A stretch of DNA of 10,385 nt from an uncultured Clostridia bacterium (GTDB lineage Bacteria; Bacillota; Clostridia; UBA1381): the NCBI GenBank assembly GCA_910579415.1, contig CAJTUY010000031.1:12977-23361 (forward strand), read 5' to 3'. The translations under genes and the position numbers were made by a program. The notes beneath the pieces were generated by a model that did no database searches, was not told where the DNA came from, and saw only the letters and a program-made list of their open reading frames with translations. Below, one piece after another: positions 1-5,895 of this stretch. The first letter of the stretch is position 1, and every line of letters begins with the position of its first letter.

Positions 1-931
1 GTGAGTTTTCTTTATAATATGAAATCTTATAATCATCACTCACTGATTCAATATCCTCGGCAGAAATTTCAATTTCTTCTGTTTTATCATCCGAAATATG
101 TATATATACAATATTTGCCGTATTTTCTTCGTCATCACAATATGCTACAACATATTTACCAAGCATATCATCGGATACTTGCACGCTGTCTATATTGTAA
201 TATTCATTGTTAATACATATTGTATTCTGATAGGAGTTTTTATCATAAAAGGTTGTGCCGGAAACCGCAGTTACAGTACCTTCAATTTTTATCAGCTTTC
301 TGTATAAATATAAAATATTTGTATCGCTTTTGTTATATGAGCCGTTATAATCCTGCGTATAAGTATCAATGCTAAGCGCATTATATACCAGCATAGCCAC
401 CTGACCTCTTGTAATCTCATCCGATGCCGCAGCATTTACTCCTTTTGCAAGTTCCGATGAAAATGCGGCAGAGATATATCCGTTCGGATAACCGCCGTTC
501 ATTTGCGCGTACTGGTCATATCCGCATACGGACAACAGCATTTTATATGTATCCTGCACCAAAATATGGTCATCTAAGCCAAACTTATTATCGCCATAAC
601 CTGAGATTATGCCTAGCTTTGTAAGCTGATTTACAGCTCCTGCCGCCCAATGATTTGATGGCACATCATAATAATAATGTTTGTCATTATCCGACTGTTC
701 CTTAAGATTCATCGTCCTTGCCAAAATTACTGCAAATTCAGCTCTTGTTATCAGTGAATCAGGTCTGAATGTGTCATCATCATAACCGTTTATTATTCCG
801 ATTGCGGTTAAAAAATCTACGGCTTCTGTCAGCTTTTCTCCGCTTATGTCATCGAACTTTGCTGCTGCAGCCATTTCAAATGAAGTGATAATCATACCAA
901 ACACCAATATCAAACTTATTATCTTTTTCAT
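1..931 (-). CDS. S-layer homology protein with N-terminal SLH triplet (3' end outside window)
   Basis: The ATG at 931 opens a frame that is uninterrupted to the left edge; 310 residues are visible and the C-terminus is missing. AGGAGG (938-943) lies 6 bases upstream. MKKIISLILVFGMIITSFEM followed by AAAA is a signal peptide. SLH1 (~25-74) has INGYDDDTFRPDS and TRAEFA. SLH2 (~86-138) has HWAAGAVNQLTKLGIISGYG but LVQD where TRAE is expected. SLH3 (~146-186) is degenerate, with YPNGYISAAFSSELAKGV and TRGQVA. From ~213 a beta-rich region begins (KIEGTVTAVSGTTF, then MLGKYVVAYCDDEENTANIVYI). I recall this arrangement from long clostridial SLH proteins of unknown role, where it continues well past this point. 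The protein is expected on the wall through SLH1-3. It is the mirror of its neighbour, which carries SLH at the C-terminus. The function of the rest is unknown. Confidence 0.9.
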   Translation of the reverse strand, partial: MKKIISLILVFGMIITSFEMAAAAKFDDISGEKLTEAVDFLTAIGIINGYDDDTFRPDSLITRAEFAVILARTMNLKEQSDNDKHYYYDVPSNHWAAGAVNQLTKLGIISGYGDNKFGLDDHILVQDTYKMLLSVCGYDQYAQMNGGYPNGYISAAFSSELAKGVNAAASDEITRGQVAMLVYNALSIDTYTQDYNGSYNKSDTNILYLYRKLIKIEGTVTAVSGTTFYDKNSYQNTICINNEYYNIDSVQVSDDMLGKYVVAYCDDEENTANIVYIHISDDKTEEIEISAEDIESVSDDYKISYYKENS

Positions 932-937
932 ATGACC

Positions 938-943
938 CCTCCT
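938..943 (-). promoter_or_regulatory. Shine-Dalgarno overlapping the upstream stop codon
   Basis: AGGAGG begins at the A of the TGA stop (943-945) of the SLH gene at 943-2580 and lies 6 bases before the ATG at 931. The 11-base gap and this overlap favour coupled translation of the two SLH proteins from one mRNA. Confidence 0.8.
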
Positions 944-2580
944 CATTCAAAATATATTAAAACAGCATTGATAACAACAGCCGCCTCAGCGCGTGTTGCA
1001 TTTTCATCGGGCGCAAATATATTATTATCTCTGCCTCGCAAAATTCCTGCCATCTGCATCACCGATACCGCGTCTTTAGCGTAATCAGATATGTCGTCAT
1101 TATCCGAAAACTCATTTTTCTCATTAACCATTTCAATATTTTTATTTTTTATAAGATTGTATACCATACAGGACATATCCTGACGCGTTATATTCATACC
1201 GCTTCCAAACAGTCCGTTGCCTATACCGCTGCACATAGACGCATTATACGCTCCGATAACATACGGCATAAACCAATCTGTTTCCTTAACATCATCAAAG
1301 ACAGGCTCATATTCTCCCTTTTGACGCTTTGCGGCAATCAGAAGCATTTTGACAAATTCCTCACGCGTAACATTATCGTTAGGATAAAAACGATTTTCTT
1401 CCTTTCCCGCAACGATTTCTCTGTTATACAACCGCATAATTGACTCATACGCCCAGCTTACGCTGTCGATATCCTCAAAGCTTTTCAGTTCAACAGGCTT
1501 CATCTGGTTGTTTGTTACAGGCTGCGCAGGTATATTTATATCCGTCGGCTTATTGTTCGTTGAAGCGCCTCCTCCGCTGCCGCTTCCTCCGCCGCCTCCG
1601 TTTATTTTATCGGAAGCATTGATTTCTTTTATTGCATTTCCCAAAGCGCTGTAGCTGTTATACGCATTACCTGCAATACTTGCATATGTGCTGTCTTTTA
1701 TACCCGATACCGTTACGCCTATTTCACTTGCGTAATCTGATATAATTTCCTTTACATTACCCCAGCCGCCCGGTTTTTTTATCAATTGCATCACTAATAT
1801 TTCAGTAAACTTATTATTGAAAGATTTAAAGCTTGTATAATTCCCCTTGCATTCATTCAATACCGCCTTTTCAATATCCGCAGTAAATATTTTAGACTGA
1901 CACCATTTTGCGGTTCTGCTGTCCATAGTTTCACAGAAGGTTGCATAACCCTCCAGCGAGGTTATTGTTCCGTCTGAAATACCTGCGGCAATCAGCGTAT
2001 TGTTTATAACTGCACGAGATTTATTCAAGTCAGACACACTTAGAGGCGCTGTTTTTATCTGATTGTACAACATACGCATAAATGTTTCCTTATTGATTTT
2101 GGCATACATCTCATTATCAATACCCAATTTATCTATGTTTTCTGAAAACCTTGCGGCAAACTCAGCTTCTGATGCATTATTAAGAATTGATATTGCAGCT
2201 TTCAAATCATCCTTATGTACAAAATGTATTACTCCGTCTTTGTCATTACCGTTTCTTTGTCTTATGCTCCATTTATAATCGCCGGTTCCTGAATTTATAT
2301 TAATATCAAATATATATTTACCATTTTCATCCGGATAAGCAGTATTTACATATTCCGCCGCCTCCAAAGCAACGCCTTCATCCGGCAAATCGGCAATGCC
2401 TTTTCCTGATTTGAAAATTGTAATACCGATTGCTTCATCAATATCCGAATCACCTGAAAAGATTATCCTATTGTTTTCATAATCCTCTTTGACATATACA
2501 CTATCGCTCGCATATGCAGTGCACACAAATACGGAAAATGCCATTGCTGTTACAGTGAATATCTTTTGGAATTTTCTCAT
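943..2580 (-). CDS. S-layer homology protein with Ig-like and helical regions, C-terminal SLH triplet
   Basis: This 545-residue protein uses the ATG at 2580. An in-frame ATG at 2613 has no Shine-Dalgarno and would add 11 polar residues before the signal peptide, while AAGGAG sits 7 bases before 2580. MRKFQKIFTVTAMAFSVFVC with cleavage near AYA/SDS is the export signal. An Ig-like domain (~37-120, YVNTAYPDENGKYIFDI) resembles one in the hydrolase at 5896-8175. A mainly helical region of unassigned family (~123-322) follows, then a Gly/Ser linker (~328-338). Three SLH repeats complete it (~367-418, 427-478, 490-542), with the motifs TREE, TRQD and TRAE. SLH triplets bind pyruvylated secondary wall polysaccharide, so this protein is expected on the cell surface with its N-terminal part displayed outward. 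What it displays or holds is not known. Its stop codon overlaps the ribosome site of the next gene. Confidence 0.9.
   Translation of the reverse strand: MRKFQKIFTVTAMAFSVFVCTAYASDSVYVKEDYENNRIIFSGDSDIDEAIGITIFKSGKGIADLPDEGVALEAAEYVNTAYPDENGKYIFDININSGTGDYKWSIRQRNGNDKDGVIHFVHKDDLKAAISILNNASEAEFAARFSENIDKLGIDNEMYAKINKETFMRMLYNQIKTAPLSVSDLNKSRAVINNTLIAAGISDGTITSLEGYATFCETMDSRTAKWCQSKIFTADIEKAVLNECKGNYTSFKSFNNKFTEILVMQLIKKPGGWGNVKEIISDYASEIGVTVSGIKDSTYASIAGNAYNSYSALGNAIKEINASDKINGGGGGSGSGGGASTNNKPTDINIPAQPVTNNQMKPVELKSFEDIDSVSWAYESIMRLYNREIVAGKEENRFYPNDNVTREEFVKMLLIAAKRQKGEYEPVFDDVKETDWFMPYVIGAYNASMCSGIGNGLFGSGMNITRQDMSCMVYNLIKNKNIEMVNEKNEFSDNDDISDYAKDAVSVMQMAGILRGRDNNIFAPDENATRAEAAVVINAVLIYFE
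1567..1599 (-). repeat. Gly/Ser low-complexity linker in the SLH protein
   Basis: Eleven codons encode GGGGGSGSGGG between the helical region and the SLH triplet. They give a flexible tether between the wall anchor and the displayed part. GC content here is locally higher than in the flanks because of the GGN codons. A Pro/Asn-rich stretch continues the linker to the first SLH repeat. Confidence 0.85.
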
Positions 2581-2601
2581 TTTTGTTCTCCTTTCAAATT
2601 T

Positions 2602-2632
2602 TGCCGTATCCATAATATTTACGGCATAGCCG
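2602..2632 (-). other. Two alternative small hairpins in the longest intergenic gap
   Basis: In the 55-base gap 2581-2635 the transcript can form a 7-bp stem, TGCCGTA with TACGGCA (2602-2608 and 2620-2626, 11-base loop), or a 4-bp stem, CGGC-TAT-GCCG (2622-2632). The two share bases, so they exclude each other. No U-run follows, so this is not a standard terminator. It could stabilise an mRNA end or tune the SLH genes downstream, or be chance. Confidence 0.3.
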
Positions 2633-2635
2633 ATA

Positions 2636-5170
2636 TTACTGTGAAATCAGTGTTTCTGCTATAGGAACAAGACTGTTATCTTCCCACAAAAAAACCTTTG
2701 CAGTATCAAAATCCGTTCCTATATAGCTGTTTATGTCAAAATCCTGTAAAGAATTAAGAACATTGGCTTCAACCGTAAACCTCTTAACTGCCATATTTGT
2801 CATACTGCTGCCGGTATATTCCGCATAAATCAATATATAATTCTTTGGTTCTGCTGTTGTATTCGTTATGAGAGCGTTTAATACTCCGTTCTCATAAGAA
2901 ACAGTTCCGTCAGAATAACCGTTTGCCGTTTTAATATCAAGTCTGAAATCCGTTCCTAACGGTACTCGTGCCAGACTGTCTACTTCACCGGAAACAAATA
3001 TTGTATATTCCGTATTTGCTTTAAATGGCGTTAAAAGCGTCGCGGTGTATACTCCTCCGTCTATAGTTCCTGTAAACTCAAGCTCACTGTCAGTGCCTTT
3101 TTCTGTGATTTTAATATTATCATTGTTGAAATACCACGTATCCATTGGAACGCCGAAATCAAAACGTATTGCTGCTGCTTCTGTCGGAACCGCAGTTAAT
3201 TTAGTTTCCATTACTTTACCGCTGCCGTCAGCAAAACTGATACTGTCATTTATAAGCTGCGGCGCCTTATCGTCATATGCGATATATACATTGTCAAGAT
3301 ATGCGGCGTCATCTTTTTTCGACCAAATCTGAAAATTAATTGAACCTATATTGTTTAAAGTCTGATTATTAAAAGTAAAGCCGTCAAAATCATACCACGC
3401 CGACTCCTGTTCCGCACTTGACATATTTGTCATTTTAACCTTATATCTTCTGTTCGTAACATCGGCTGTCACCTTAAAATCATACCATTGTCCCGGTGTA
3501 TAGTCGAACAGCTTATATCCTGCCGCTTCGGTAGTATTACAGAAAATACTGCCGCCCGAAATATACATAACCGGCAGGAAAGTTGACCTCTCACTGTTAA
3601 ATAAAAGTATCGGTGTGCTTGCCGTCATAGCAGGTTTCATCGAAAAGCTGAAGTTAATTGTACCGCTTGTGACATTTCTCGGCAAACTGCGGTATATGAG
3701 AGTATTATCCGACTCAGCATTAAGCCCGAGCTTAAACACCTTACCTCTGCCTTCTTCGTCTTCTATCGCAGACATCCCTTTTGTTGTTTCGTCCATCTGC
3801 CATTTTTGCGCCGCTTCATCTATATTGGAATATACATCAAAATCATCCTCCATAGGAAGCTCCGGCGCAGGACGTACCGATTCACCGGTATATATTTCCA
3901 TTTTTACATTATCAAAATAAAATACGCCGTCCTTCCATTTCGTAAAGCTGACTGTTGAAAAATCAGACAGCATATCTGCCGCGTTAAGCTCCGTTACCGT
4001 TTCGCCGATTCGTTCTCCCGCTGCGTTATATACGCTTACTGTATATATTTTCTGGTCAAGGTCTATTATTGTTTTTATTGTGTACCACGAATTAACGGCA
4101 ACATTTGTCGCAACAGGCGTGACGCCTGATGTCGTAATATTTGCCATACCGTTTGGCTGACAATCTATATTTATTATTCCGTTTGCTCCCCAGTCATTCT
4201 GATTTGAGGACACAAGCACAACTCTGTTCCACAGCTCTTTGTCGTTGGTGATATATGTGTCAAATTCTAAATTGATTTTTCCGCTTGTAAGCGGATTAGA
4301 AAGTCTGTATGCGCCAAATCTCGGCGAGCCTGAATTTACACACGCTGTAGTCCCGTGTGACTCATCAATTTTTGTGAAGCTCGTCTGCCCGCTGTCATAG
4401 CCTTCTATCGTCCAGTTAAGCATACCGGGCGCGGCGCTGCCCTCCGGATAACTGTCAAAGTCATCAAAAAACGGAAGTGAACGCTCAATATGAGTAACCT
4501 CAAAATTATCTATATATACCTTACCCGACTTCCACGCAGTAAAATTAATATTTCTGAAAGTACCCATAATATCGCTGTTTGATTTACCTGTACTTCCTAC
4601 AAGCGTGCCGTCCTGATTGTAAACTCCAATTCCGTATGTCCACTTATTTCCTTCTCCAAGATTAAGCGTCATCTCAACTTTATACCATTTACCTGTATCA
4701 ACCCTTATTCCTTCAATATACGCATCTGAGTTGACAGGCTTATGTATTGTAATAAATTGATGTGCGCCGTAATCTTCCTGCGTCCCTGACTGAATGTAAT
4801 CAAGAAAGCTCCAGATTTCATCATTTGTATCTTCAAGATATGTATCAAAGCTGATTTTGATTGTTCCCTCCGATATATCTCTTTGAATTGTGTTCTTCGC
4901 CATTGCTATTGTAGGAGATGCACCGCTGCTATATGTAAAATACATACTATTTTTCCCGTCTACGGTATCAAAGCCACAGCCCTCGCAATTTCCGTCTATA
5001 AACCATTTCGGAGACAGTTCATCAAAACTGCTGTAATTTTCAAAGTCATCTGTAAATATAACGTCTTTCTCTGTTATTGTTGAAGCTGTACCATCCTCCG
5101 CCGCATATACGGCAGGAATCATACATACGCACAAAACCGCCGCGCATAATTTGCTAATTAATGCTTTCAT
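2636..5170 (-). CDS. Secreted protein with three LamG-like repeats and SbsA-type Ig-like domain
   Basis: This 844-residue protein is counted from the ATG at 5170; an ATG at 5176 is also in frame. AAGGAG (5178-5183) is only 1 base from the outer ATG but 7 from the inner one, though a second AAAGGA (5186-5191) could serve the outer start. MKALISKLCAAVLCVCMIPA followed by VYA/AEDG is a signal peptide. Three repeats of ~192 residues follow (~38-228, 234-426, 440-632). Each opens with DDF-x-x-Y, contains a W-Y motif and closes with a Phe-x-x-Trp ... Asp-Asn motif. Next is an Ig-like domain (~636-748) of the SbsA/Big_5 type, marked by IRFDFGVPMDTWYFNNDNIK and NTEYTIFVSGEV. A C-terminal module (~751-844) contains KVFLWEDNSLVPIAET and resembles the end of the hydrolase at 5896-8175. 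No catalytic motif or wall anchor is seen. A glycan-binding or scaffolding role on the cell surface is inferred. Confidence 0.85.
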   Translation of the reverse strand: MKALISKLCAAVLCVCMIPAVYAAEDGTASTITEKDVIFTDDFENYSSFDELSPKWFIDGNCEGCGFDTVDGKNSMYFTYSSGASPTIAMAKNTIQRDISEGTIKISFDTYLEDTNDEIWSFLDYIQSGTQEDYGAHQFITIHKPVNSDAYIEGIRVDTGKWYKVEMTLNLGEGNKWTYGIGVYNQDGTLVGSTGKSNSDIMGTFRNINFTAWKSGKVYIDNFEVTHIERSLPFFDDFDSYPEGSAAPGMLNWTIEGYDSGQTSFTKIDESHGTTACVNSGSPRFGAYRLSNPLTSGKINLEFDTYITNDKELWNRVVLVSSNQNDWGANGIINIDCQPNGMANITTSGVTPVATNVAVNSWYTIKTIIDLDQKIYTVSVYNAAGERIGETVTELNAADMLSDFSTVSFTKWKDGVFYFDNVKMEIYTGESVRPAPELPMEDDFDVYSNIDEAAQKWQMDETTKGMSAIEDEEGRGKVFKLGLNAESDNTLIYRSLPRNVTSGTINFSFSMKPAMTASTPILLFNSERSTFLPVMYISGGSIFCNTTEAAGYKLFDYTPGQWYDFKVTADVTNRRYKVKMTNMSSAEQESAWYDFDGFTFNNQTLNNIGSINFQIWSKKDDAAYLDNVYIAYDDKAPQLINDSISFADGSGKVMETKLTAVPTEAAAIRFDFGVPMDTWYFNNDNIKITEKGTDSELEFTGTIDGGVYTATLLTPFKANTEYTIFVSGEVDSLARVPLGTDFRLDIKTANGYSDGTVSYENGVLNALITNTTAEPKNYILIYAEYTGSSMTNMAVKRFTVEANVLNSLQDFDINSYIGTDFDTAKVFLWEDNSLVPIAETLISQ
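3275..5059 (-). repeat. Three tandem LamG-like coding repeats (about 192 residues each)
   Basis: The units lie at about 5059-4487, 4471-3893 and 3853-3275 inside the gene at 2636-5170. Shared landmarks are the openings TDDFENY, FDDFDSY and EDDFDVY, a Gly-Thr/Lys-Ile strand after I-S-E or L/V-T-S, the central KWYKVEM, SWYTIKT and QWYDFKV, and the endings INFTAW...YIDNFEV, VSFTKW...YFDNVKM and INFQIW...YLDNVYI. The repeats have diverged well beyond nucleotide identity, so this is an old duplication. Repeat 3 departs most and lacks the FDTYI stretch of repeats 1 and 2. A fourth copy is the neighbouring gene at 5206-5874. Confidence 0.85.
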
Positions 5171-5177
5171 TCTCATA

Positions 5178-5183
5178 CTCCTT
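5178..5183 (-). promoter_or_regulatory. Shine-Dalgarno deciding the start of the triple-repeat gene
   Basis: AAGGAG is 7 bases from the ATG at 5170 and 1 base from the in-frame ATG at 5176, so the inner start is favoured. The choice changes the signal peptide by two residues only. Confidence 0.6.
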
Positions 5184-5205
5184 GTTCCTTTCTTTATGAC
5201 AATTC

Positions 5206-5874
5206 CTATTCCACTTTTACGACCTTGAAATTGTCAATCGCAAAATCTCTGTCGCTCCACGACGTGAAGTTTATATTTTTAAAATTGACCACAAACTCAT
5301 CACAGTCATCTCTGCTGTAGTTTCCGATACATTTATCGGAATCATCATATACAGATACAGAAATTTTGCCTTTCTCTCCTATATGGAAATCCGCCACAAT
5401 CTTATACCATACGCTCGGCTTAATATCAATTTTATTTTCCTCCGCATACGGGTCGCATATAGCTGTTACATTCTTTTCCCTATAGAACTCAATAACACGA
5501 AAATGTCCGTTGTCGTGTTCACCTTCAGGCACAAGCGTCATAAAGCCTTGTGTTTTACCTCCAAGATTTTCTATCAGTGCGTCAAGAGTAACGCGTATAT
5601 GACCGGAGGTTATTTTTTCAGGCACCACCGTATCCGGCATACGAATTACAGGCGCGCCACCGTCTTGATTTTTCACGTGAAGCGCGCCGCCTCTGACCGT
5701 ACAGTGGGAATAACATTCTTTCAAATTCCATACGGAAGACATTTCATTTACATTTCCATAAGAATTAAAATCATCACTGAACAGCACACTTTCCTCTGCA
5801 TTTGCCATTACAGGTAATCCGCAAAATAATATAGCCATTACGACTATAAAAATTATTTGATTAAATTTTTTCAT
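5206..5874 (-). CDS. Small secreted LamG/concanavalin-like single-module protein
   Basis: This 222-residue protein starts at an ATG with AAGGAG 7 bases upstream. MKKFNQIIFIVVMAILFCGL is a signal-peptide core, probably cleaved after ANA. The Cys in it does not sit in a proper lipobox. The rest (~30-220) is one beta-rich module. It opens with LFSDDFNSYG, has ITSGHIRVTLDALI in the middle and VWYKIV later, and closes with INFTSW then AIDNFKVV. The module matches the three repeats of the next gene in length and in all these landmarks, and its end is closest to repeat 1. The fold is probably a concanavalin A-like jelly roll, often used for glycan binding. The Glu-x-Asp-x-x-Glu active site of GH16-type enzymes is absent, so a binding role is more likely than catalysis. 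Function is unproven. Confidence 0.82.
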   Translation of the reverse strand: MKKFNQIIFIVVMAILFCGLPVMANAEESVLFSDDFNSYGNVNEMSSVWNLKECYSHCTVRGGALHVKNQDGGAPVIRMPDTVVPEKITSGHIRVTLDALIENLGGKTQGFMTLVPEGEHDNGHFRVIEFYREKNVTAICDPYAEENKIDIKPSVWYKIVADFHIGEKGKISVSVYDDSDKCIGNYSRDDCDEFVVNFKNINFTSWSDRDFAIDNFKVVKVE

Positions 5875-5895
5875 ATATTATCTCCTTTCCGGTAA

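Noticed and set aside
3275..5787. GH16-type laminarinase/agarase activity of the LamG-like modules
   Set aside because: The jelly-roll look suggested GH16, but none of the four copies has the Glu-x-Asp-x-x-Glu catalytic signature.
5383..5817. 144-codon plus-strand open frame
   Set aside because: It is fully antisense to the secreted LamG-like gene at 5206-5874, which has a signal peptide, a ribosome site and homologous repeats. The antisense product shows no recognisable motif.
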